Origin: Geosiphon pyriformis
Taxonomy: Eukaryota > Glomeromycota > Glomeromycetes > Archaeosporales > Geosiphonaceae
Direction: 5' to 3'
NCBI GenBank assembly: GCA_016748015.1
Contig: JAAOMT010000703.1
Span: forward strand, 302,550-366,549
Length of the DNA stretch: 64,000 bases
Part shown: positions 11,337 to 21,450 of the stretch, in pieces
Layout of the letters: every line of letters begins with the position of its first letter
How positions within the stretch are numbered: the first letter of the stretch is position 1
The notes under the pieces: generated by a model
The model's input: only the letters and a program-made list of their open reading frames with translations
What the model was told of the DNA's origin: nothing
Database searches by the model: none
Position numbers and translations under genes: made by a program

Positions 11337-14300
11337 TAATTTCTTCTTTAAAACTAAGCTCTATTAAAGTTTAAGTATTATCTGTAACATTAAGATAATA
11401 GTCCAAAATAATTATAGTAGTTTGGTCTGAAAATTATTGAATTTCAATTCTGTAAGTTTACCAATATATTGAATTTTTATTGGTTGGAATATTGGATTTT
11501 ATAAAACATTTTCACAAATATTAAATAAGTTATAAAGTCTAAATGCTGTTCTGAGTTTATAATAAGTATTTGTAAGTTTAGCTATTGTTTTGAATTCATT
11601 GTAAATTTGTTTTTGTATAGCTTTAAAAGTAATATTTATTACTACAAGTTCTAATTTTCATTTATAAAGTGTTCTTTCAATATGAAAATATCTGTATATA
11701 AGAGTATATTTATTTTTCTGTTTATTAAAATATTACAGAAGTTTTTGTTAAATTGTGATATTTGGTAAAATGTTAATAGAGATGAATAAAAGGTTTTCTT
11801 TTAAAGCTTGTTTTAAAAGTTCTGGTAATTAATTTTCAGAATAATTTCTTGTGTTTCTTCTATAAGAATAATAATTTTGAGTATTATTTATTATTGGTAT
11901 TATAGTTTTTTTTTGGGTGTAATTAATTTGATTTTCATTAATTATTATGGATAAGTCAAAAAATGTTTTTAAAGCTAACATTAATTTCTGGAATATTTGT
12001 TAAATATTTTATGGAATAATTATAGTGAAGTAAAATAAAGTTGTAAATGAAATTTGAAAAAATTTAAAAAAGAAAATAAATTTCAAAAAAATTTGAAAAG
12101 AGAAAAATATGCAAATATTTTTGATATTGGGTTTTTATATTGGGTTTTTTGTAATTATTTACTATTTTTGTTTTATGTTTATGTATTTTAATGTTAAATT
12201 AAATGTTTAAGTTTGGTTGTTGTTTTATTATAACTATTAGTTCTAAGTTTTAGAAAATATTTTTGGAACTAATTAAAGAGGAATGTGTATTAATTTATGC
12301 AATTAATGGTTCAGAATTGTTTCTGGAATAATAATACTTTAATTGATCTCTATATACAACTTTTGTTAAGACTTTGTTATTAAGTTTTAACTTATATAAT
12401 CTATTGTCTAGAATTTTGTAAATATAAAATGGTTTATCTTATTTATGTTCAAATTTTCTATTCTATTGTTTTTTAGTCTTAGTTTTGTGTAAAAAAACTT
12501 TGTTTCTAAATTTAAATTTGTTGGTAATTAGTAGTAATTTATTATTATGTTATTCTTTTTGTTGAGCTTGAAAGTATTTAATGTAGATGGCTGTTATTTG
12601 TTGTTTCCCTTCTAAAATACTAAAAAGAGTATAGGCTCTTTGTTAAAATGTTTTTTAAAAGTTTTCTTCATTAATTAATTATATGAAATATGTTTCTACA
12701 ATAAAATTAATTAGTAATATTGCTGTTTTTCCATAAATTAAATCAAAAAATGTGTATTTTATGGTATCTTGTTTTAGTGTTCTGTATGCTAATAATACTG
12801 ATGAAATAAAAATATCTTATTTCTGCTCAAAATCAGTTGAGACTTTAGCTAATGATTCACACAATGTTTGGTTGAAATGTTTCATTAATCTATTTGTTTA
12901 TAGATAATATGATGATAATAAGAGTCATTTAATATTGAATTGTTTACAAATTTTTGTATTAAGTTGTTTATAAAATGTATTTTTTGATTGAATAAAAATT
13001 CAATTGAACATTTATGTCTACAAATAATGTCTTCATAAATGAAATTTGTTATTGATTTTGCACTTGTTCTTTAAATAGCTCTGACTTTAGACCATTTGGT
13101 AAAGTAGTTTACAGCAATTATAATATAATAATTTCTTTGAGTGGTAATAAGTAGTGGTTTAACTAAATTGATTTCTATTCTGTCAAATAGTTGTTCAACT
13201 TTGATTGAATTTAAAAGTTCAATGGATCAAATTTTTTTTTAACAATTATTATATGATTTTATATACTGTTGAATGTTTTGGTATATATAAGACCAAAAAT
13301 AATGTTTTAATGTCTTTTATACTGTTTTTTTCTAAGTGTTCTAATAAAGAATCTGTATACATATTATATAAGATTGTTTTTATTTTATTTTATTAGACTA
13401 ATCTGAATAAATTTGTTAAATTTTGGTGGTTTTTATAATAAATTTTGTTATAATACAGAAAGTATTATTTGAATTAGTATTATAATTAGTGTTTTTTAGC
13501 TGAAAACCAATTTTCTGGTATTTTGAAAGTTTTTAAATAGTTTTTAATATTGTTGTAGTTTTTGGAATTTATTGTTTTATTTATTAATTGTTGTTGGATT
13601 GGTAATTTGTTTAATTCTAATCTTGTCTTATCTTAAAAAAACTATCTATATTTATATATAATTTGTCTAGTTTGTGATAAACAATATATTTGTAGTTTGC
13701 TAAAAAATTAAACCATCAAGATTGTTTGGTACTAAGTTCAGAGTTTTTTTTGTTAAGCTATTTATAACTAATATTATTTATGATGATATCAAATTTTGGT
13801 CTATTTTGGAAGTATTGTTGAAAATGTTTCAAAGCCCAAATAATAGTTGCTGTTTTTAATTCAGTAAACCTATATTTGAGTTTAATTGGTTTAAGAGTTT
13901 TACTGGCATAAGTAATTACTTATTTATTGCCATTGTTATTCAATTATGATAGAATGGCACTAAAAGTTATATGTGAAGCATTGGTGGTTAACTGAAACCT
14001 TTTACTAAAATCTGGATAAGCAAAAATTGGAACTGTAATAAGTTTTTTTTTAAAGATGTTAAATATTTATTGTTAAATTTGTGTCTATTAATATTTCACA
14101 TCTTTGTTAGTCAAATAGTTGAGTGGTTTAGTAATTTCAAAAAATTTTTTAATAAACTTTTAATAATAAGAAATTAATCTTATGAATTCTTTTAATTCTG
14201 TAGTATTTTGGGAAACTTAAAAATTTTTAACAATACTAATTGTTCTTGGATTAAATTGGACTCCATTTTTGCTGACAATATGTTCAAGAAAGATTAAACT

Positions 14301-14448
14301 TGTTTTTCCAAAATAACACTTTTCAATGTTTAATTTTAATCCTGCTTTTTGTAATTGTCAAAAAAATTTTTGTAGATAGATTAAATAGACTTTAAAACTT
14401 GAGAAGTATATATTAGTGTTATTTAAGTAAACAACTATTAATTGCCAT
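11337..14448 (-). pseudogene. Element O pol, 3' half: RT end, RNase H, integrase, extension
   Basis: Minus-strand fragments align with element A: RT around YLDD (here YLNN) just below 14448, RNase H at ~13.4-13.9 kb, the integrase core at ~12.7-13.2 kb, and the integrase end near 12345, where O reads RDQLKYY and A has a stop at the Q position. 11337-12340 corresponds to the extension seen after the integrase in A, B and E, but is too decayed to read. Every domain contains stops; not functional. Confidence 0.75.
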
Positions 14449-15318
14449 TGTTACAGGTGATTATTTCTGCAGTTGAATTAAATAACAAACCTGTAACTTG
14501 GTGCTCAAAAGCTATTTCCATTGATGATGTTCTGTAAGTGTTGTATCTGAAGGTTTTGATGGATCTGAAGGTTTTGGTTGAGTTCTTTGTATAATGGACA
14601 GAGATTCAATAGTATCAATAATAGATGTATCTTTCCAAGAGTTTTCCCAATTTCTTTCTCAGCATGGTGGCCGGATTTAGTCTGGCAGTTGTGCCCTTCT
14701 GGTAAGCTATCTGATAATATATAAAATTCTATTCTTATTTCTGGGTTTTTTACCAGGCTATCCTTGACATCAATAACTCAGCACTTAATCCTTTTAATCA
14801 GTTAGTATACAACAACAAATCAAAATAAAATAAAGAAAAAGAAATAAAAGAAAAATAAAAAAAGCAAGAAATAAGCCAAGGCGATTTTGCAGATTAGTAT
14901 CTTGTCAATAGCCGTGATCAAGAGCTATTGTTCCAGTGTGGTTAAGTATCAATTACTATTAACATAAAGTGTTAATAGTGGAGAGTGGGTTGAGATATGG
15001 AATAATTATTTATTTGATGATTGTGTTTTCTAGGCTAAGGATTCTGTGGTATTGATTCTGTCTTTTCTGTTTCTAATACTACTGCTATATATACATAATT
15101 GAGATTCTTCAATTCCTCGATTCTTCACAACAGAAATTCTGGAATTCCTGGAATCCTGCAATTCCTTTGAGAGGAATTCTGGAATCCTGGAATCCTGTAA
15201 TTCCTCATCGAGAATCCTGAAATTCCTGAGAGGAATCCTGGAATTCCACATTTACTATGCTTACTTCTGATTGGCTAATAATTATGCTAATATATTTTCT
15301 ATATTTCTATAAGTAACA
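14449..15318 (-). repeat. Element A 3' LTR
   Basis: 870 bases, TGTTAC...GTAACA at its ends (short inverted repeat). Nearly identical to 23743-24629 but 17 bases shorter, at least partly because its GGAATTCC-type array (about 15122-15246) has fewer units. It contains TATATATA at 15085-15094 and CCAAT at 15270-15274 on the minus strand. Confidence 0.93.
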
Positions 15319-15334
15319 TTATTCTCTCCTTTTT
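15319..15334 (-). other. Element A polypurine tract
   Basis: Minus-strand AAAAAGGAGAGAATAA directly adjoins the 3' LTR, the normal site for plus-strand DNA priming. Equivalent tracts abut the 3' LTRs of B (32614-32629), E (53896-53911) and C (44831-44844). Confidence 0.85.
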
Positions 15335-16157
15335 AATATTGAGCTCCGTCAAAATCTAACTCATGTAATTCCTCTTCTTAAAGTATTTTCTGGATTTCGT
15401 TTTCGAGAATTACTTGTGTTATTTGGGTTTGTAATTTTTCAAATTGAGCATTGGTGATTTTCCTCAGTTGATTACTGGTAACCATATCCATTGCTCTGTT
15501 GTGTAATATTTCTGGTTTATCTTGAAATGCTGTATGTATTTGGTATATGGCTCAGGCTTGTGTAAATAAGTTGTTCTTTCCCACAAAATGTTTTAATTGT
15601 TGTAGTATTCTTTTGTCAAATAATTGCTTTGTTTTATTTGTATATAGATTCTGAATATTTACGTGTTGTCCTAAGTAGATATAACAATAGTTTCGTGAGA
15701 ATTGTTGTATCCACCAATTCCAAGTTTCTTTAGTCAACTCTTGATATAGTGACTCTTTTGTCAATTTTTTTATTACTAATTTTACTTTCACCATAATTTT
15801 GTCCACGGTATTTTCAGTTTTCTTCTGTGTTCTGAGTTGAAATGTTTTTCTAGTATCTTGATATCGAATGGTTTGTTGATTAATTGTAATCTCTATTTCC
15901 TGGTGTTGGATTAATTGAAAGAGTTGTTGTGCTAGTGAGTAAATGTTGTCTGTAATTTCCATTTTTCTGATATTTTCTGTTGCGTCTATCATGTCTTTAT
16001 ATATTCTTTTGATGGATCAATTTAACATGTTGTTGTCGATAATAATGATTGGTTCTAGATCTCATGGAATCTCATCTGGTTAGACTAGTATTTTCTGTAC
16101 TCCTAATTGTGGAATATTACTGGTAGATGGTAGTGTGATGTTGTGATATGGTTTCAG
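15335..16157 (-). pseudogene. Element A post-integrase extension of Pol
   Basis: About 270 codons in the same frame as the integrase, separated from it by the TGA at 16158-16160. The longest open stretch (15552-15992, 146 residues) begins near IDATENIRKMEI and is helical, Gln/Lys/Thr-rich and basic, with the motif ETWNWW. It has no signal peptide, transmembrane segment or Cys pairs, so nothing supports an envelope protein, and no chromodomain was seen. The same segment is present at 32630-33410 and 53912-54733, so it is a conserved part of the family rather than chance coding. The function is unknown; a capsid, chromatin or integrase-targeting role would be guesswork. It ends shortly before the PPT. 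Confidence 0.65.
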
Positions 16158-17462
16158 TCAATCTTTATGTACTGCTTTGATTAAAATTTTGTTATCCAAT
16201 CTTAATTTGTAAGCTCCATTTCCTAGAATTTTTTCTATGTGAAATGGTCCGTCCCATTTGGGGTCAAATTTTCCACTCCATTGTTTTTCTGCTTTGGTAT
16301 AATGTAGTAATACTTTGTCTCTGATCTTGAATTCAACTGGTTTGTCTAATAGTTGACTATTGTGTCTTTCTTTTTGTGTTTCTTGTAACTTTTGGATATT
16401 ATCAGCTGCTCTTCTTCGTTTGTTTTCCACTGTTTCCATTAAGTCATATGTTCTTTTTAGCAATGTTTCTTGAAAATTTTCCTCTGTTATTGGTTCAGCT
16501 AGATATGTATTAATTTCTCTCTCTACTGGTAATGTTGCTATTCTCCCGTATACTAATTCAAATGGTGTTGCTTGTATAGTATCTTGTTTCATTGTCCAAT
16601 AAGCAAATAGTACTGATGGTATGAACAAATCCCAATTGTTCTGGTTTTCTTGGCTGAGCTTGGCTATTGCTTCACATAATGTTCTGTTAAATTTTTCTAC
16701 TAATCCGTTGGTTTGTGGATGGTATGGTGATGATAATGGTCTCTTGATTCCAAATCTTTGGCTCAATTCTGTTAATGTTCTGTTCACAAAATGAGTTCCT
16801 TGATCTGATAATAATTCTTTTGGACATCCATGTCGACAAATCAAATTCTGATGAATGAATTCGGCAATAGATTCTGCATCCGCTCTTTGAATTGCTTTTG
16901 CCTCTGGCCATTTAGTGAAATAGTTCATAGCTACTGCTATATATCTGTTTCCTCTGTTGGTGATTATTAATGGTCCGACTAAATCAATTCCCATATAGTC
17001 AAATGATTGTCCCATTTTGATTGGTCTTAATGGTTCACTGGGTCTTGTTCCTCCTCTTTGCTGACAAGCATCACAATTTTGAACATATTGAATGATGTCT
17101 GGGTACATTGATGGCCAATAGTATCTTTTTCTAGTTCTTTCCATGGTTGCTTCTTTGTGAAAATGTCCTGCTGTTAGATTTGAGTGCATGTTGAATAATA
17201 TTGTCTTTTTTTCTGGCTCTGTGATTACTCTGGTTGGTTGATCTGGATCTTTTCTATTTTTCCGATAAAGTATATTTTGGTAAGTAATAAAATATTTTGC
17301 TTGTTGTTTGATACTCCTTCGTTTTGTATGAAATAAATTCTCCTTGAACTGTTGAGTATTTAGATAATGTTGTAATTGTTGATATTTTTGTATGTTCATC
17401 TTTTGTTGTATTTTTCCGTTGGTATTGTTCTGGTTTTATTATATTTTTGGGTTGAAATGTTC
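16158..17462 (-). pseudogene. Element A integrase
   Basis: A 413-residue open stretch (17399-16158). The zinc-binding HHCC domain is at residues ~72-112 (H72, H79, C109, C112). The DDE core has D139 (GIDLVGP), D199 (LLSDQGTHF) and E235 (GLVEKFNRT), giving the classic D,D-35-E spacing. The C-terminal part has the KDKVLLH-like DKVLLHYTKAEK and GPFHIEKILGNGAYKL segments of Ty3-type integrases. The catalytic residues are intact. It ends at TGA 16158-16160, a stop shared by B and E at the same codon; element O has CAA there, implying an ancestral CGA. The frame continues into the extension. Confidence 0.9.
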
Positions 17463-17870
17463 TTAGATTTGTCTTATTCGCGATAAACTATCAGCATTTC
17501 CGTTGTCTTTTCCTTTCTTGTAATGTATAGTATAATTGTATGGTGTGAGTGCCATTTTCCATCTTAACTGTCTTCCATCTCCAAATTCTTGTTTTTGGAG
17601 TGATGTCAATCCCTTGTGATCTGTGTATACTTCAAACTTCTGGCTCAAGTATTCTTTCCATTTTATGACAGCCCAGTATATTGCTAAGTGTTCTTGTTCC
17701 GGTGTTCCATAGTTCTTTTTGGCTGGTGTTAAACCTCTGCTGGCATATGCTACTGGATGTTCTCTCCTGTCCAGTCCTCTCTGAGATAATACTGCTCCCA
17801 ATACTTGGCCGGATGCATCAGTGGTGATAATGAATGGTTTGCTGTAATTTGGATAGATCAGCACTAAAGC
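17463..17870 (-). pseudogene. Element A RNase H
   Basis: About 133 residues in the RT frame. It carries FIITTDASGQ (first Asp), YGTPEQEHLAI (Glu), FEVYTDHKGL (second Asp) and GKDNGNADSLSR (last Asp), the standard Ty3-type RNase H set. It is preceded by a TAA in the AAGCTCATCTAAGC segment, where relatives B and E have CAA (Gln), a C-to-T change. The catalytic residues are retained. Confidence 0.88.
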
Positions 17871-18902
17871 TTAGATGAGCTTTTTCCTCAGAATATCAAA
17901 AGCTTCTTGTTGACTTTCTATCCATTCATATTTTGCATTTTTGTTTTGTAGTTGATTGAGTGGCTGTACTATCTTGGAAAAGTTCTTGATAAAACGACGA
18001 TAGTAGCTGGCAAATCCCAAGAATGATTTCAGTTCTGTTATATTGGTCGGTACTGAAAAGTTCTTTACTATCTCTATTTTCACTGGATCCGTTTTGATGC
18101 TGTCTTTGCTGACTATGTGTCTCAAGAATTTGAGTTCCATCTTGCCAAAAAAGTACTTTGTCACATTTAGCTTTAGTTCTGCTCTTCTTAGTCTTTTGAA
18201 CACTTATTGAAGATGATGAAGATGATCATCAAATGTCTTTGAGAATACATTGGTGTCATCTAAGTATACAACTACTGATTTCTACAATAAGCCCATATAA
18301 ACAATTTCTATTAGCTGTTGGAAAGTCACTGGGGCATTGGTTAAGCCGAATGGCATTACTTCAAATTCGAAATTCCCTTCTCTAGTAGTAAATGCTGTTT
18401 TCTCTTTGTCAGCTAGATTCATGGCTACTTGCCAGTAACCACTGTCCAAATCTAATGTAGAGAACCATTTGTTTCTACCGAAAGCATCGAATAATTCTTG
18501 TATTTGTGGAGTTGGATAACTGTCTCCACAAGTTATACTATTGAGTTTCCTGTAGTCTACACAAAACTAGATTTTTCCATTTTTCTTATGAACAAGTACC
18601 ACTGGTAACGACCATGGACTCATTGATGGTTGAATTAGCCCATTGTCAAGCATTCTGTTTATCTCTTGATGAATAATCTTGTGGCTGGCTGGTGGCACTC
18701 TGTATGCTCTTTGTTTGATTGGCATTGCATCTCCAGTTTTAATCTGATGCTGGATGATATCAGTTCGGCCAAACTCATTTTTGCTGGCAAAGATGTTATT
18801 GAAATTGTTGAGTAACATCTTGAGCTGCATACATTGGAGTGGATCTAAGTTTCCCATGTTCATTTGTTTCAATTGTTCTGGTTGGAGCAAATAATATTCG
18901 TC
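17871..18902 (-). pseudogene. Element A reverse transcriptase
   Basis: Ty3-type RT in the same frame as dUTPase and integrase. Visible blocks: LLQPEQLKQMNMGNLDP linker, MLDNGLIQPSMSPW, VDYRKLN, LDLDSGYWQVAM, the MPFGLTNAP block and the catalytic YLDD near 18258-18269, then LKFLRHIVSK and FLGFASYYRRFI. Three in-frame stops interrupt it: TAG before FCVDY (E has CAA there), TAG at 18282-18284 just before the YLDD strand (E TAG, B TGA, O TGG at the same codon), and TAA before VFKRLR. There is no frameshift. Confidence 0.88.
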
Positions 18903-20930
18903 TCATCCATAGATTGTTTGTGATGTGATATCAACATATCCACAAAGTTGTGGAAAGTCTGGAATGGAATTTGATGGTTGGTCCTCTACTTCTGTGGTTA
19001 AATATCTGATGGTGGTTCCTTCTGGTATGCTGATGACATTGCCAGTATTGTTGTAGATGGAAATTTTTATGCTGCTATAGCTTTTGGCTGGTATGTGGAG
19101 ATTGATCAACCCAATCTCTCTCAATTCACAAAGAGTTGCTTCCATTTCAAACATCTGTTTTTGCTCCTTTTCTTTTCTTTCTATTGCTAACATGTACTGG
19201 CTATATGATGGAATAAAAATAGCTTGACCAGTTGAGATAATTTCTCCTTGGCCAACAATTTCTTCCTCTGCCATGTTAACTGGTACATCTATTCTACCTG
19301 TGGATCCGAATCCTTGTATTCCTCTCGCTGTTATTTCTAATTCCTCCCTCTTTCCCACTAATACTAACTGAGTTATTCTAACCAGAGGCAGGAATATTGC
19401 CTGTGCTATTTTTTTATTGGGCTCTATTACATAGGCTTTTTCTGAGTCATTTTGTAGCATAACGATAATATTTCCTACATATTCCGTGTCAATTATTCCT
19501 CCTCTTATATTAATCCCTCTTTTCGCTAAACTACTCTTAGATGCTAGTTGAACCATGGTTGTTGCTGGAATTTCTAGTGCTATTTTCAGATCAATGCAGA
19601 TGCATGAATGTGATTCCAATTTGATGGCATTTTTTCCTGGATATCTCAGATTAAACCCTGCATCAGTATCATGTGCATGTTCTGGCATAATACCTTCCCT
19701 ATTATTACTATACCATTTCAACTTTTGTTCCTTAGAGAGATCTGGTAGTGCAATGTATTGTTCATAGTTTACATCGGAGTTTGTATCTGAGTTGGAATCA
19801 TTGTCATTGTCATTGCCTTTTTGAATAGAGCTTGAACCATTGTTGTCATCATCATTGTCGGAGTTTGAATCACGATTGATCGGTAATTGTAATTCTGATG
19901 TGCAGCTGCTAATTGGTTCTTCCTTTTCTGGGATCGTGTAGATCATGCGTGGTGGTAGATTGTAAATGAGGTCACACTCATTGCAATACTGGAAGTCATA
20001 GGAAATTAGGCAGTATTGACATAGTCGAGCATTCAACTGCTCTAACCATTGTTCTTGTTCTTTCTTTGTGGGTGCTAATTCTTGATAGTGTTCGTGGAAT
20101 TGTTCTGGGTCCAGGAGGTTTATGATGGGTTCGGCATCCCAGTCAAGCTCTAAAGGTTCCGAGGGGTTGTCTTTGATTGTTTTTATCTCTTTTGGCATCG
20201 CTTTTTCGATTTTTGCAAGTGCCATTTGCCAAATTTTGTCGTCGTCATGTGAGCAATTGTCCAGTTGCTGTACTGCTCTTCTCCAGGCTGTTTTTATTGG
20301 GGTTCTTTTCCTTACCCAGTCACTTATTAGAATTGTGTATTGACACAATACATCGCACGTTCCTCCATGTCCAGGAATGTCATGCCACATTCCTTCATCC
20401 AAGAGAGTCTCTCCACAAGCTAAGCATGGCTGATTGTCCCATTTCTTTACTCGTTTTAGTCTTCCAAAGCATTCAAGGATGCATGGGTGGCAATAAAACC
20501 TAGTTGCCATTGAATATTCCTCATCGTTCCCACAGCATGCACCCATTGATGACAATTTCTTGCCACAATCAATGCATATAAGCTTGGGTTGACAGTAGGT
20601 AGATTGTTGGAGTGTAGTGTAGGTGTTATAAGCGGTATTGGTTTGAGTGGTCTCTTTTTTTTTTCCCTTTCCTTTATTTTTGTTGTCTTCTTCTCATTCC
20701 CAACTTGAAGTCAGTTTGCTCTCGTCATTGTCGGTCCATGTCAGATCATCGGTTTCCCAGGTAAGTTCTTCCTTTTGTTTCCCTTTTTCCTTGTTGTTGT
20801 CATCTCAGAAGAGTATTGGCGGCAGCTCGTTGTGCTCTTCATCAGCCCATAATACTTGGTAGGCTTCCCAGGTAGGTTTTTTTTTCTCCTCCTCCAGCTT
20901 GATCAATAGTTTCTCTCTTGGAGGAGTTTT
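18903..20930 (-). pseudogene. Element A zinc module plus dUTPase
   Basis: An open stretch of 550 residues (20555-18903), preceded by an acidic/lysine linker with two TGAs. Zinc module I (including upstream CIDCG): C7, C8, C22, C25, C44, C47, C67, C71. A helical WRR segment follows, then module II: C179/C182 and C191/C194. A Ser/Asp/Asn-rich spacer (~220-262) leads to a complete trimeric-type dUTPase: motif 1 DTDAGFNL (298-303), motif 2 ASKSSLAKRG (338-347), motif 3 GGIIDTEYVG with D356 and Y359, motif 4 NKKIAQAIFLP (380-390), motif 5 RGIQGFGSTG (411-420). dUTPase hydrolyses dUTP and limits uracil in reverse transcripts. The residues look functional. The stretch ends at TGA 18903-18905, shared by B and E. 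Confidence 0.9.
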
Positions 20931-21450
20931 GAATGGCCACATGTGGCTGGGACATGTATGTGTTGGCCCTGATACATTAGCTGGAGTTCCTGGGTGTTCC
21001 AGTCTAACGTTGCATTGGCTTTGAATAGCCAGTCATTATCAACAAGAGCTTGGTATTGAGTGGCTTCTATTACTAGAACTTTAATGGGAGTCATGATGCC
21101 ATTGACTTCAAACAGGAAATCATCGATTTTACTGATTGGAGTTTTGGTTGCTCCATCGGCTGTGATGATTCTGGCACTGGCAGCTCGATCAACTCGGTGA
21201 CCTAATTGATTCATGAGTTGTCTAATGATTATACTGCCAGCTGATCCACTATCTAGGATGAGTTTGATGGGGTGACCATCAACTCTGGCATCCGTGTACA
21301 TGGCTGTTATGGGTTTCTCTTCGAGGGCGGCTCCACTGAATAATGGTATTGTTGTGTTTTCTTCAAGTTCGAAAGGAAAGATGACTGCTAGGGATTCATT
21401 GCTAAAGATGGTTGCCAGTGGAATGGTGTTGGTAGGTACGTGCTAATTGG
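20931..21450 (-). pseudogene. Element A aspartic protease
   Basis: Retropepsin-like domain in the gag frame. The catalytic DSG is in LILDSGSAGSIIIRQL, followed by a TAD-containing segment, hydrophobic strands and LVDNDWL. Compared with element E, a T is missing in the CATTCAAAAC segment near 20930, which throws the downstream zinc/dUTPase region out of frame in this copy only; in E the same junction reads straight through. This indicates that gag-protease and the rest were one ORF. Confidence 0.85.

Noticed and set aside
13205-13396. Short plus-strand open frame, and similar ones at 33511-34047, 38491-38712 and 60152-60553
   Set aside because: Antisense shadows of the minus-strand elements; hydrophobic low-complexity products with no family resemblance.
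15335-16157. Envelope-like gene after integrase
   Set aside because: It is in the integrase frame, and lacks a signal peptide, transmembrane helix or cysteine pattern.
15700-20810. TGA might be read as Trp in these elements, since several TGAs align with TGG in another copy (e.g. WNWW, SSWKW, AYQVSW)
   Set aside because: Other Trp positions have become TAG (near 56134; 18282-18284) or TAA, and several TGAs derive from CGA. The host gene uses only TGG. General C:G to T:A decay explains all of it.
18903-21450. Integrated viral (lentivirus- or badnavirus-like) sequence because of protease, dUTPase and RT
   Set aside because: LTRs, PBS, PPT, target duplications and a DDE integrase show LTR retrotransposons; no envelope or movement gene.
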